Below are positions 36,692 through 45,858 of a DNA stretch of 64,000 nt, piece by piece. The stretch covers positions 496,001-560,000 of the forward strand of contig JAEUHY010000015.1 in the NCBI GenBank assembly GCA_016795325.1, written 5' to 3'. The DNA is from Planctomycetota bacterium (GTDB taxonomy: Bacteria; Planctomycetota; UBA1135; GCA-002686595). The notes beneath the pieces were generated by a model. That model saw only the letters and a list, made by a program, of their open reading frames with translations, was not told the origin of the DNA and did no database searches. The stretch's first letter is position 1, and each line of letters starts with the position of its first letter. The position numbers and the translations under genes were made by a program.

Positions 36692-39600
36692 ATGGACGAA
36701 CTCGCCGTGTTCGTGACGCTGGTTGCGCTTGCCGCGTTCGGGGCCTGCGCGCTGTTCATCGTGATCCTGGTTCGTCAGTCGCGCTCGAACGAACTCGCGA
36801 AGCGTGTGACGGCGCTCGAGCGCGCCGCCGCCGAGCAGCGGGCGCTGCTAGCGAAGGCGCTCGCCGAGCTTGGCCCAAGGGCTTCGAGCGTGCCGCCGGC
36901 ATATTCGCCCGCGGCTACAGACTCGACGCCGGAGCGCGTCGCATCCACGCGCGCTGAGCCTTTTGCCGCACACACCGCGGAAGTCGGCAGTTCGATGGCC
37001 GGCCCCGCGCCGAGTGCACCCCTCGCGCAACCCAGCGCAGTGCCTCAACTCGAGCCCGGGCTCGGCGCTCCGCTCGAACACGAGGGCGCGATGAGGGGCG
37101 CGGCGGCGCTCATGCGAGAGCACACTCGCGCTGCGGAGCACGCCGCCGACGCACCAGCGCTTCCGCCGGCGCGCACCCGCGTCGAGTGGGAGCGGTGGTT
37201 CGGCATCAAGGGCGCCGCGCTCGTCGGAGGCGCGATCCTCGCGCTCGCTGGCTTGCTCTTTGTCCAGTACTCGATCGAACGCGGTTGGCTCGGGCCCCAG
37301 ACTCGCTGCTTGCTGGCCGCGGCAGCCGGCCTGGGCGCGCTGCTCGGATCGTCTCCGCTGCGTCGGCGCGGATTCCTCGCGAGTTCCGATGCACTGGCCG
37401 GCGCCGGCGTCACCGTGCTCATTGGAGCCGCGTGGGCCGCCTACTCGCTGTACGAACTGATCCCGTTCACGCTCGCGTTCCTCGCCATGGCTGCGACCAC
37501 GGCCAGTTGCGGCTTGCTGGCGCTGCGTCGTTCCTCGCAGGCCATCGCGTGGTTCGGACTCGTCGGCGGGTTCGCCACGCCGCTGCTTCTCTCGCTCGGC
37601 GCGAGCACGCCGATCGGCCTGTTCCTGTATCTGCTCGGCCTCGACCTCGCGGTGCTCGCGCTCTTGCGCCGGCGCGCTTGGTCGAACCTCGCTGTAGTGG
37701 CCGCCGTCGCGACGCAACTCAGCTTTGCGCTGTGGATCGCGCTCCACTTCGAACCGCGCGACGCGAGCTTCGCGTTGCTGTTCCTCGGCGGCGTGGCGCT
37801 CGTGTTCGCCGCGGCGCGGGGCGCGGAGCCTGCCAGTGCGGCCTCGTGGGTCGGCAGCATCGCGTCCTTCGTGTTCGCCGCGTACTTCGCGGGGCGGAGT
37901 GAGTTCGGAGCGCATGTCTATCCGATCGCAGCGCTGCTCCTGGTGCTGACGATCGCGGCCGCGTGGTTGGCGCAGCGCCAAGCCAACGCGCCCATGCAGA
38001 CGGCCGCGGGCGTCGGGGCCGGCGCGACGCTGATCACGTGGCTTGCGAGCAACGCACACGGCGCGTCCGCCGCGCACGAGGCAGCCCTCGCGGCGCTTTG
38101 CCTGGGGCTCGCGCATGTGGCGGCCGCGGAACTCGCTCGGCGGCGCGCGGGGCAGGTCTGGACAGCGGACGCAGCGGCGCTGGCGCTCGCACCGCTTGCT
38201 GCAGCCCTGTTGTTCGGCGCCGCACGCCTCCACGACGCTCCGCTTGTTCCATGGCTCGTCGCCGCAGTCGGCTTCGCGCTGGGCTGGCTGCGTTTGGCGC
38301 GTGTGGGTGCTCGAGCGATGTGGTCGGTGGCGGCCCAGATCACGCCGTTCGTCGTCTACTCGCTGTGGCGCTCGCTGGGGGGCGGCGCACACGCGGCTTG
38401 GACGGTCAGTTGGGGCGATGCGGCCCTGGTCGCGGCACTTGCGGCCGCTGCCGCGCTCGTCGCGTGGAACGCGCGGGACTCGGGCGCTCGCCGCGCGACG
38501 GCGATCGGAGTGCTCGTCGTCTGCGCGCTCGCTCTGCTCGAACGCGGCGCCGCCCGTGCGGCCTCCGACACGAACCCTAGCGCTTCGCTCGCGATCCTGT
38601 GGAGTTGTGCGCTGCTCGGCGTGCTCGCGGCTCGACAGGCGCAGGCGTGGTTCGGCTACGCCGTGATCAGTGCGGCCGCCTGGCTGCTCGCGATGCACGT
38701 CCTCGTCCTGGAGCGCTTCGTTCCAGGCGGAGAGCTGGGGCTGGTCGTGACCACGGTTGCGCTCGGGGTGTCGCTCGCGGCGGCGCCGACGTTGGACGCG
38801 AACTCCGCACGGCCTTCGCGCAACGCTCTGCGCGCGAGCGCCCTCGTGTTGGTGCTGTGGGAGTTGGCCGCGCGGCGGAGTTGGCACGAGTCGGCGTGGG
38901 GGGCTCACGACGAGTTCGCGGCGCTGCTGTACCTGCTCGCGGGACTCTTCCTCGCCTCGCTCCTGAGCGACCAACGCGTCGCACCGGGTGAGAACGGCGC
39001 TCGCAGCGCCGCGTCGACGGGCTTTGTGTGGCTGTGCGTCGCGAGCGCCCTCCTCGCCGCAAAGACGGTCGATCGCATCGAAGCGAACACGCAATGGACG
39101 CTGGCCGCAGCCGCCTTCCTGGCGGCGACCGCGTGGACTGCCGGCGCGGCGCGCCACACCGGCGTGCGCTGGATCGTCGTCGCCGCCGGCGCGGGGACAG
39201 GCCTCGCGGTGTTGAGCGTTGCGGCCGACATCCTGCGGCGCGGGGCGCTGCTCGAGCGCACCGGCTGGCCGGTGTGGCACGAGCTGTCGTACCTCGTCGG
39301 TGCGCCCGCGATCGCGCTGTTCGCGGCCGGCTGGTTCACACGCGAGAGCGGCAAGGATCTGGAAGCGCCTCGTTGGTCGCCGCTGCCCTGGCTCTCCGGC
39401 GCGCTCTCGCTCGCCGCTGTCCTCACGACGTTCCTGTGGCTCAACATCGAAGTCGTCAATGTGTTGAGCGACGGCGCGCACTACGCGTTCGAGTGGGTGC
39501 GCCGCCCGCAGCGAGATGTCGCGCTGTCGGTCGCGTGGACCGGCTACGCGCTGACGCTCCTGGTCGTCGGCATGCGCTTCGACCGCTCCGCCTTGCGTTG

Positions 39601-39790
39601 GACGAGCCTGGTGTTCTTCCTCGCGACGATCGCCAAGGTCTTCCTCTACGACCTGGGGGAACTGCGCGGACTGCACCGCGTCGGCTCCCTGGTCGGGCTC
39701 GCCCTGGCGCTCCTGTCCGTCTCCGTGCTCTACCAGCGGCTCGTGTTCCGCGCGCGACCGCCCGCGACCTCGCCGCTCGCCGGCCGGTAG
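36692..39790 (+). CDS. DUF2339 polytopic membrane protein
   Basis: A 1032-residue inner-membrane protein of unknown function. It starts with a transmembrane helix, a short coiled coil (residues about 35-60) and a Pro/Ala-rich linker. The DUF2339 signature follows near residues 165-200 (WERWFGIKGAALVGGAILALAG). The remaining 850 residues are over twenty alternating hydrophobic helices, with the characteristic FLYLLGLDLAVLALLRRR and KVFLYDLGELRGLHRVGS near the C-terminus. Family members are about 800-1100 residues and found in many Gram-negative bacteria; no role is established. It is alone, with no obvious partner. ATG at 36692 lies 150 bases after the DUF1501 stop. Confidence 0.93.
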   Translation: MDELAVFVTLVALAAFGACALFIVILVRQSRSNELAKRVTALERAAAEQRALLAKALAELGPRASSVPPAYSPAATDSTPERVASTRAEPFAAHTAEVGSSMAGPAPSAPLAQPSAVPQLEPGLGAPLEHEGAMRGAAALMREHTRAAEHAADAPALPPARTRVEWERWFGIKGAALVGGAILALAGLLFVQYSIERGWLGPQTRCLLAAAAGLGALLGSSPLRRRGFLASSDALAGAGVTVLIGAAWAAYSLYELIPFTLAFLAMAATTASCGLLALRRSSQAIAWFGLVGGFATPLLLSLGASTPIGLFLYLLGLDLAVLALLRRRAWSNLAVVAAVATQLSFALWIALHFEPRDASFALLFLGGVALVFAAARGAEPASAASWVGSIASFVFAAYFAGRSEFGAHVYPIAALLLVLTIAAAWLAQRQANAPMQTAAGVGAGATLITWLASNAHGASAAHEAALAALCLGLAHVAAAELARRRAGQVWTADAAALALAPLAAALLFGAARLHDAPLVPWLVAAVGFALGWLRLARVGARAMWSVAAQITPFVVYSLWRSLGGGAHAAWTVSWGDAALVAALAAAAALVAWNARDSGARRATAIGVLVVCALALLERGAARAASDTNPSASLAILWSCALLGVLAARQAQAWFGYAVISAAAWLLAMHVLVLERFVPGGELGLVVTTVALGVSLAAAPTLDANSARPSRNALRASALVLVLWELAARRSWHESAWGAHDEFAALLYLLAGLFLASLLSDQRVAPGENGARSAASTGFVWLCVASALLAAKTVDRIEANTQWTLAAAAFLAATAWTAGAARHTGVRWIVVAAGAGTGLAVLSVAADILRRGALLERTGWPVWHELSYLVGAPAIALFAAGWFTRESGKDLEAPRWSPLPWLSGALSLAAVLTTFLWLNIEVVNVLSDGAHYAFEWVRRPQRDVALSVAWTGYALTLLVVGMRFDRSALRWTSLVFFLATIAKVFLYDLGELRGLHRVGSLVGLALALLSVSVLYQRLVFRARPPATSPLAGR

Positions 39791-39832
39791 TTGCTGCGCG
39801 TCTCGTGCACGCCGCGACGAACGTCGGGTGTT

Positions 39833-39884
39833 CGCTTCGATCGCACGGACCACGAATCGGAGTTCTGCGGCGCGATTCGAAGCG
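39833..39884. terminator. imperfect inverted repeat between convergent genes
   Basis: CGCTTCGATCGC (39833-39844) is nearly the reverse complement of GCGATTCGAAGCG (39872-39884), with one extra base and a loop of 27 bases. It lies between the stops of the DUF2339 and PQQ-propeller genes. It is plausible as a two-way terminator but has no U-tract. Confidence 0.3.
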
Positions 39885-39893
39885 AGCTCGGCG

Positions 39894-41573
39894 TCAGGGC
39901 TGCACGACAAACTCCAACGCGTCCGAGAGCGAAGTCGTCTTCGCGTTCGGCGGGTCGCGGAACCAAGCCTGCGCCTGCACGACTTCGCCGCCGGAGAAGG
40001 GCGCGCCGAGAGCGCCCGGATAGGTTGCGCTGAATTGGTTCCAGTCGGTGGCGAGTTGTCCGTTGCAGGCGCCGGCGGCGCCGCCCGAGGACTGCGGGAA
40101 GGTGCGTTGCAGCGGCGACTTCACGCACAGGAAGCTCGAGGTCGTGCCCCACGCGAACGCGGCGCGCCCGCTCAGGCCGTAGAACACCAAGCCCTGGCGC
40201 TGGCCTTCGACGTTGCTCGCGCGCAATGTGAATCCGCTGCCTGCATTCGCGTCGGGCACGCCGGTCGCGCTCATCGTCGCCACACAGCCCGCGCTGCTCG
40301 TGCCGGCTGTGCAGTAGGTCGTGAACGGCTCGCGCCAAGCTTGCACGCCGTTGAGATCGGCCATGACGAGCGTGCCGTTGCCGCCGAGCGCCGGGCCGCC
40401 GTTGTTGGGGCGCGAGAAGTTGAGCGTGAACAGGTTCTGCGTGAGGTCAGCAGAGAAAGCCCACAGGCGGCCGTTCGTCACCGGCGTGTTCGCCCAACCA
40501 TTCGACACGTACACGCGGCCGAGCGCGTCGACGGCGGTCTTCGGGCTGAGGTTGGGGCTGCCCAGCGGCGCGAGCACGCCGGCGTTCGCGAGTTCGATGC
40601 CCGTGAACGGATCGAGGCGCACGAACTCTTCGGAGGGGTTGAAGGTGTAGATCGAACCGTCGGGCCCGACGCCGTGCTCGTGCGAGGTCGTCCAACGCAC
40701 CGGCGTGTTCCACAGCGGCACGAGCGACGTGCCCGTGTCCTGGAAGGCGAACAGGAAGTCGACGGACGTGAAGTTCTGCGTGCGCGAAAAGAACACCAGG
40801 TCGTTCCACACGAACGGCGTGTTCTGATCGGTGAAACCCGCCATCAGCGTGCTGCGGTACAGCACGGCGCCCGTCGCGGGGTCGAACTTCGTCAGCACCT
40901 GGCCGCCGGGCACCGGTTCGTCGACGAACACGCCGGTCGCGCTCAGCGCCGCGCCGCAGTTGCCGCTCACCGGACAGGCGCGCGGCACGCTCCACACCGT
41001 CGCGCCGTCGCTGGCGCGGATGCGCGTGAGCGAGAAGAAGTCGCCGACGATCAGGTCGCCGTTCGGCGCGAAGACCGCGCCGTCGTAGGCGAAGGCCTCT
41101 TGCGTCGCCTGCGAACTCCACAGGAACGCGCCGCTGTTCGCGTCGAGCGCGGTGATCGGCTGCGGAGCGAAGTTCTGCGAGCGCGAGCAGTACACGCGCC
41201 CGCCGTTCACGCCGGCGATCCAGGCGATCCACTGCTGGCTGGGGTTGCCGTTGTAGGCGAGAGTCGTCGACCAACGCGTCGCGCCGTCCGCGAGGTCGTA
41301 GCTCACGATCGTGTCGTTGGCCGCGCCGCCGCTCTGCGGGAAGCCCGTCTCGCGCACCGTGAAGAGCGCGCCGTCCGCGATGAACGGCGCCCAGGCGATC
41401 ACCACCGAGCCCGGTCGGCTCCAGGCCGGCGCGATGCTCTTGGGGCCGGCAACGTTCGACTGCCCGTTGCGCGCGGCGTTGCCGCCGTGGTTCGACCAGT
41501 TCTGGGCCAGGGCGACGGTCGGAACGAGGAACGCTGCGACGGCCAGCGTGCAGGAGCGGACGGGGAGGGTCAT
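39894..41573 (-). CDS. secreted PQQ-like beta-propeller protein with lineage-specific C-terminal domain
   Basis: A 559-residue secreted protein. ATG 41573 gives the signal peptide VRSCTLAVAAFLVPTVALAQ; upstream codons in the same frame look non-coding. Residues 25-415 are an outer-membrane-assembly (BamB)/quinoprotein-like propeller with repeats such as LYNxxPxxG...DLADGATRWST, LDANSGAFLWSS and FDPATGAVLYRS. No catalytic PQQ residues are obvious. From about residue 419 to the end is a separate domain starting YCTAG, with AGCVATMSATG, GLVFYG, FLCVKSP and QAWFRDP blocks. A protein at 46655-48487 ends in the same domain. It is probably exported and surface-attached; function unknown. Confidence 0.85.
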   Translation of the reverse strand: MTLPVRSCTLAVAAFLVPTVALAQNWSNHGGNAARNGQSNVAGPKSIAPAWSRPGSVVIAWAPFIADGALFTVRETGFPQSGGAANDTIVSYDLADGATRWSTTLAYNGNPSQQWIAWIAGVNGGRVYCSRSQNFAPQPITALDANSGAFLWSSQATQEAFAYDGAVFAPNGDLIVGDFFSLTRIRASDGATVWSVPRACPVSGNCGAALSATGVFVDEPVPGGQVLTKFDPATGAVLYRSTLMAGFTDQNTPFVWNDLVFFSRTQNFTSVDFLFAFQDTGTSLVPLWNTPVRWTTSHEHGVGPDGSIYTFNPSEEFVRLDPFTGIELANAGVLAPLGSPNLSPKTAVDALGRVYVSNGWANTPVTNGRLWAFSADLTQNLFTLNFSRPNNGGPALGGNGTLVMADLNGVQAWREPFTTYCTAGTSSAGCVATMSATGVPDANAGSGFTLRASNVEGQRQGLVFYGLSGRAAFAWGTTSSFLCVKSPLQRTFPQSSGGAAGACNGQLATDWNQFSATYPGALGAPFSGGEVVQAQAWFRDPPNAKTTSLSDALEFVVQP

Positions 41574-41929
41574 GGGGTGATGCTCGAGCTGGAACCTGCG
41601 GGGCGGACCGGGACCTCCGCAGGCTAGCCGGTGCGGGGAATTCGCGCGTTGCCGGTGGCCGCCAGATTTTTTTCGAACAGGTGCAACTTTCCGCGCCGCA
41701 CTGGGGCAAACCCATGCGGTCGAACAAGTGCGCGACGCAAGCGGAACTGCGGCGGCGCACTCGACTGACAGGGGTCCGCCCCGCTGCCTGCGCCCTCGCG
41801 GCGCTCGCAGCGCCGTGCTGGCCCTGAGGGAGATCGAAGCACACGTTGCCCATTGATCCGTTCCGCCCATGGGCCTCGTGACGGCGGAGAGGCATGTGCC
41901 TCTCCGCCGTTCTTCGTTTGCAGTCCGGG
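41574..41929. other. 356-base intergenic region between two minus-strand genes
   Basis: It contains the promoter and leader region of the secreted propeller gene and the 3' region of the radical SAM gene, including the perfect hairpin at 41881-41910. A run of seven T (plus strand) near 41670 is unusual for this genome. No protein or RNA gene recognised. Confidence 0.5.
41881..41910 (+). terminator. perfect 14-bp inverted repeat with downstream T-rich sequence
   Basis: ACGGCGGAGAGGCA (41881-41894) is the exact reverse complement of TGCCTCTCCGCCGT (41897-41910), leaving two centre bases; 12-13 pairs can form. On the plus strand it is followed by TCTTCGTTTG, as in an intrinsic terminator. On the minus strand, where it would follow the radical SAM gene stop by 19 bases, there is no U-tract. 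Confidence 0.6.
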
Positions 41930-42967
41930 CTAACCGAACAATTCGCCTTGTTCCGCCTTCGCGCGCGGCGCCGGCGCGAGTTGCGACAGGTGCTCACCGA
42001 CGTGCTCGAGCCCCAGGCGGCGGCACTGCAGCTCGAACAGTTGCTCGGTGGTGCGCCAGCGCTCTCCCGAGCCGCGCATGCGCCGGCCGAACGCGGTCTC
42101 GTAGAGCGCGCCGCCGTGCATCTCGCGCAGCGCGGAGAGCACCTTGTCCGCGCGCAGCGGATGGCTCGCGCGCAGCCGCGCTTCGAAGATCGGCGCAACT
42201 TCCGCGGGCAGGCGCAGCAGCGTCAGGAACGCGCGCCGGGCGCCGGCCTCGCGGGCGCGGGCGAGGATCTCTGGGATGGCGCTGTCGTCGAGCCCGGGAA
42301 TCAGCGGCGCCAGCGCGACGCCCGTCGGCACGCCGGCCTCGCTCAGGCGCCGCAGCGTCTCGAAGCGCGTCGTCGGCGCGCTCGCCCACGGCTCGAGCGC
42401 GCGTGCGTCGTGTTCGTCGACGAAGGGAATGCTCACGCTGACGAAGGCGCCGCCGCGCGTCGCCATGCGGGCGAGCAACTCGGCGTCGCGGCGCACGAGC
42501 GCGCCCTTGGTGATGATCCCCACCGGATGGCGGAACTCGTCGCACGCGGCGAGGCACGCGCGCGTGAGCTCGTACGAAGCCTCCAGCGGCTGGTAGCAGT
42601 CCGTCACGCCGGAGAACGCGATCCACTCGCGCCCCGCGCTCCAACGCGCGCTCGCCAGCTCGCGCCGCAGCGCCGCTTCGATGTTCGTCTTGACCACGAT
42701 CTTCGAGTCGAAGTCCGTGCCGGCGCCGAGCTCGAGGTACGAGTGCGTGGGCCGCGCGTAGCAGTACGCGCAGGCGTGCTGGCAGCCGCGGTAGGGGTTG
42801 AGGCTGTAGCGAAAGGGCAGGTCGGGGCTGTCGTTGCTCGACAGCGCGGAGCGCGCCTCTTCCTCATACACCTCTACCGAGACCGGCGGCGGCTCGCCCA
42901 GCCACTCCACGTGCCGGCCGGTCCAGGGGTTGGGCGGGTTCGTGACCCTGCGCGGCGCGCTCGTCAT
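41930..42967 (-). CDS. PA0069-type radical SAM protein
   Basis: A 345-residue radical SAM enzyme of the SplB-related PA0069 family. RYSLNPYRGCQHACAYCYARP contains the CxxxCxxC iron-sulfur ligand set near residues 62-69. It is followed by the family's FDSKIVVKTN, WIAFSGVTDCYQPLE, GIITKGALVRRD and PTGVALAPLIPGLDD blocks. Start ATG 42967. The reaction is unknown; similarity to spore photoproduct lyase has led to suggestions of a nucleic-acid role. The length and motif set are normal for the family. It is divergent from the S9 peptidase gene with 112 bases between starts. Confidence 0.92.
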   Translation of the reverse strand: MTSAPRRVTNPPNPWTGRHVEWLGEPPPVSVEVYEEEARSALSSNDSPDLPFRYSLNPYRGCQHACAYCYARPTHSYLELGAGTDFDSKIVVKTNIEAALRRELASARWSAGREWIAFSGVTDCYQPLEASYELTRACLAACDEFRHPVGIITKGALVRRDAELLARMATRGGAFVSVSIPFVDEHDARALEPWASAPTTRFETLRRLSEAGVPTGVALAPLIPGLDDSAIPEILARAREAGARRAFLTLLRLPAEVAPIFEARLRASHPLRADKVLSALREMHGGALYETAFGRRMRGSGERWRTTEQLFELQCRRLGLEHVGEHLSQLAPAPRAKAEQGELFG

Positions 42968-43079
42968 GTCGGGCTCAGGTTACTCCGTACGTCCGATGCG
43001 GCGCCGCGCGCGAAGCTCGGCCGCACAATCGCTACGTTAGTCGGCCCCTTTCACGCCCCGACCCCTGGAGATCCCTGAC

Positions 43080-45101
43080 GTGCTCGTTTCGCTCTGCGCC
43101 GCGCTCGCTCTTTCGCCCGTCCCGCAGGACACGCACCCGTTCTCGGTGCACGACATGCTCGCGATGGACCGCATCGCCGATGCGCGGCTCTCGCCCGACG
43201 GCAAGCGCGTGACGTTCACCGTCAGCAGCACCGACCTCGCCGGCAACCGCCGCCGCACGGACGTGTGGATCGCGGACGTCGACGGCGGCAATCCGCGCGC
43301 GCTCACCACGCATCCCGCGGCGGACTTCAACGCGCGCTGGATGCCGGACGGCAAGTCGATCGTGTTCCTCTCGACGCGCGGCGGCGGCGCGCAGGTCTGG
43401 CAGCTCGCGCTGTCCGGCGGCGAAGCGCAGCAGCTCTCGAAGTTCCCACTCGACGTCGGCAACCTCGACGTGTTCCCCGGCGGCGAGCGTTTGCTGCTCT
43501 CGTTCGACGTCTGGCCCGCCGCGAAATCGCTTGCGGAGAGCGCGGAGAAGGACGCCGCCGAGGCGAAGAAGAAGGGCTCGGGCAAGGTCTACGAAGCGCT
43601 GCCGATTCGCCACTGGGACACCTGGGAGGACGCCAAGCGCAACCACGTGTTCGTGTGGAAGATCGGCGAGAGCGAGCCGGTGGACCTGATGAAGGGCCTG
43701 GACTGCGACGGCCCGACGAAGCCCTTCGGCGGGTTCGACGAAGTCTCGATTTCGCCCGACGGCGCGAGCGTCGCGCTGGTGTTCAAGAATGTCGGTCGCG
43801 AATTCGCGTGGAGCACCAACAGCGACGTGTACCTCGCTCCGGCGGACGGCTCGAGCTCGCCCCGCAACGTTTCGAGCGAAGGTCCGGGCTACGACAACCA
43901 CCCGAGCTTCTCGCCCAGCGGCAAGACGCTCGCGTACCTCTCGATGCCGCGCGCCGGTTATGAGGCCGATCGCCACCAGATCGTGCTGATGGACGTCGCG
44001 ACCGGCGCGAAGACGATGCTCGCGCAGAGCTGGGATCGCTCGGCGGCCGAGCTCGTCTGGTCGCCCGACGAGAAGACGATCTACACGAGCGCGGCGAACG
44101 TCGGGAACACCTCGATCTTCGCCATCGACGTCGCCTCGGGCGAAGTGCGCACGCTGATCGAGCGCGGCGCGAACAACGCCGTGCTGGTCGCCGGCGAGCG
44201 GCTCGTGTTCGCACGCAGCCACCTCAAGGCGCCTACCGAGCTGTACTCGATGGGTCTCGACGGGCGCGACGTGAAGGCCATCACGGCGCTGAACGCGGCG
44301 AAGGTCGCGGCCGCGCGGATGGGGGACTACGAGCAGTTCCACTTCGCCGGCTTCAAGGGCGAGAAGGTGCACGGCTTCGTGATGAAGCCGGCGGACTTCG
44401 AGTCGGGCCGCAAGTACCCGGTCGCGTTCCTGATCCACGGCGGACCGCAGGGCAGCTTCGGCGACAGCTTCCACTACCGCTGGAATCCGCAGGCCTACGC
44501 CGGCGCGGGCTTCGGCGTCGTGTTCATCGACTTCCACGGTTCGACGGGCTACGGCCAGGCCTTCACCGACGCGATCAACCAGGACTGGGGCGGCGCGCCG
44601 TTCGAGGACCTGATGAAGGGCCTCGACCACGTGCTGGCGAACTACCCGTTCCTCGATGGCACGCGCGTCGCGGCGCTCGGCGCGAGCTACGGCGGCTACA
44701 TGATCAACTGGATCGCGGGGCAGGCGCCCGAGCGCTTCAAGGCGCTGGTCAACCACGACGGCAACCTCGACGAGCGCATGGCGTACTACGACACCGAGGA
44801 ACTGTGGTTCCCCGAGTGGGACCACGGCGGACTGCCGTGGGCGAATGCGGCGGGTTACGCCAAGCACAACCCGATCGAGCACGTGCACAAGTGGAAGACG
44901 CCGATGCTCGTGATCCACGGCGGGCTCGATTACCGCGTGGTCGACACCCAGGGCATGAGCACCTTCACCGCGCTGCAGCGGCAGGGAATCCCTTCGAAGT
45001 TCCTGTACTTCCCCGACGAGAACCACTGGATCCTCAAGCCTCAGAACTCGATCCAGTGGCACGAGAACGTGCTGGACTGGATCACGCGCTGGACGCGCTG
45101 A
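43080..45101 (+). CDS. S9-family (prolyl oligopeptidase-type) serine peptidase
   Basis: A 673-residue secreted peptidase of the acylaminoacyl-peptidase/DPP5-like group. A GTG start gives a short signal (VSLCAALALSPVPQ). Residues 20-400 are the N-terminal propeller with TolB-like repeats (ARLSPDGKRVTFTVSS, FSPSGKTLAYLS, WSPDEKTIY). The C-terminal alpha/beta-hydrolase has FLIHGGPQGSFGD, the nucleophile GASYGGYM (near 537), MLVIHGGLDYRV and the catalytic His in ENHWILKP (near 648). All catalytic residues are present. It probably degrades peptides in the periplasm. Confidence 0.93.
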   Translation: MLVSLCAALALSPVPQDTHPFSVHDMLAMDRIADARLSPDGKRVTFTVSSTDLAGNRRRTDVWIADVDGGNPRALTTHPAADFNARWMPDGKSIVFLSTRGGGAQVWQLALSGGEAQQLSKFPLDVGNLDVFPGGERLLLSFDVWPAAKSLAESAEKDAAEAKKKGSGKVYEALPIRHWDTWEDAKRNHVFVWKIGESEPVDLMKGLDCDGPTKPFGGFDEVSISPDGASVALVFKNVGREFAWSTNSDVYLAPADGSSSPRNVSSEGPGYDNHPSFSPSGKTLAYLSMPRAGYEADRHQIVLMDVATGAKTMLAQSWDRSAAELVWSPDEKTIYTSAANVGNTSIFAIDVASGEVRTLIERGANNAVLVAGERLVFARSHLKAPTELYSMGLDGRDVKAITALNAAKVAAARMGDYEQFHFAGFKGEKVHGFVMKPADFESGRKYPVAFLIHGGPQGSFGDSFHYRWNPQAYAGAGFGVVFIDFHGSTGYGQAFTDAINQDWGGAPFEDLMKGLDHVLANYPFLDGTRVAALGASYGGYMINWIAGQAPERFKALVNHDGNLDERMAYYDTEELWFPEWDHGGLPWANAAGYAKHNPIEHVHKWKTPMLVIHGGLDYRVVDTQGMSTFTALQRQGIPSKFLYFPDENHWILKPQNSIQWHENVLDWITRWTR

Positions 45102-45174
45102 GCCGCTCCGCCAACGTTTGACGCGCGCGCGCATTGACGCCGCGGGTCGGTGCGGTTTCACTGACCCGTTGCCC

Positions 45175-45651
45175 ATGCGCCCGCGCCCGTCCCAAACGCC
45201 GTTCCGCCGCCTGACCCAGGCGCTGTGGGCGGCGTTGTACGTGCTCGGGCTGGTGTGCTCGTCGGCGCACTTCGGACTCGTGGCGCACCGCGTGTGCGAA
45301 CACGGCGAAGTGGTGCACGGCGAAGTGGTGCACGGGGACGCGCACCATGCTGGAGCGCTGCACGGCGAGGCGCACCACGCCGCGGATTCCGAGCTGAGTT
45401 TCGAATCGCTCGAGCACGCGTCCGTCGACGCGTCGAGCGAGCATGCGCCGGTCGGTGAGTCCGAGGGCGAGGAGCACGAGCACTGCGAAGTCCAGCCGGG
45501 CACGCAGCTCGCGCCGCCCTTCGAACTCGCCCGCCTCGCGTTCGCGCAGTTCCTCGAGGAATTCTTCGGGCCCCGCGTCGTTCCGACGCCGTGCGCGCCG
45601 ACGATCGCCATCCTGCGCCTCGCGCCCGGCCACTCGCCGCCGCGCGCCTGA
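45175..45651 (+). CDS. small His-rich membrane-anchored protein, putative metal-binding
   Basis: A 158-residue protein with one hydrophobic segment near the N-terminus (LTQALWAALYVLGLVCSSAHFGLV). An extracytoplasmic part follows with a dense His/Glu/Asp stretch (CEHGEVVHGEVVHGDAHHAG, then HGEAHHAADSE) and a later EEHEHCE. The two HGEVV copies are a 15-bp DNA repeat. Similar C-x-HGExVH sequences occur in small proteins of myxobacteria and planctomycetes, and metal binding is likely but unproven. ATG 45175 is preferred to the TTG at 45118. The ECF sigma gene begins 207 bases downstream on the same strand. Confidence 0.65.
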   Translation: MRPRPSQTPFRRLTQALWAALYVLGLVCSSAHFGLVAHRVCEHGEVVHGEVVHGDAHHAGALHGEAHHAADSELSFESLEHASVDASSEHAPVGESEGEEHEHCEVQPGTQLAPPFELARLAFAQFLEEFFGPRVVPTPCAPTIAILRLAPGHSPPRA

Positions 45652-45858
45652 ACCCACTCCGCGCCGCTCGAGCGTGACGTGAGCCCTACGACAGGGCGCG
45701 TCGCTCGAGTTCCGTCGCGCGGTCGAACTCGCGCGTGGCGCCGTCGGCGTCGCGTTCCGCCGAGTTCCGCCGCACTCGAGTTGGTTCCAGGCCGAGCGAG
45801 ACCTCTTGTCTCGCGCGCGCCGCTCCCCGTGGTTTCGTTACGGGTTCGGGTGATTTCC

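Noticed and set aside
36848..39910. 1020-codon minus-strand open frame opposite the DUF2339 gene
   Set aside because: Composition is Arg/Gln/Glu/His-rich as expected for the complement of a hydrophobic high-GC coding sequence; DUF2339 is unmistakable on the plus strand.
45118..45174. Upstream TTG start for the His-rich protein
   Set aside because: The ATG at 45175 gives a better basic start before the hydrophobic helix; the upstream codons look non-coding and include no ribosome binding site.
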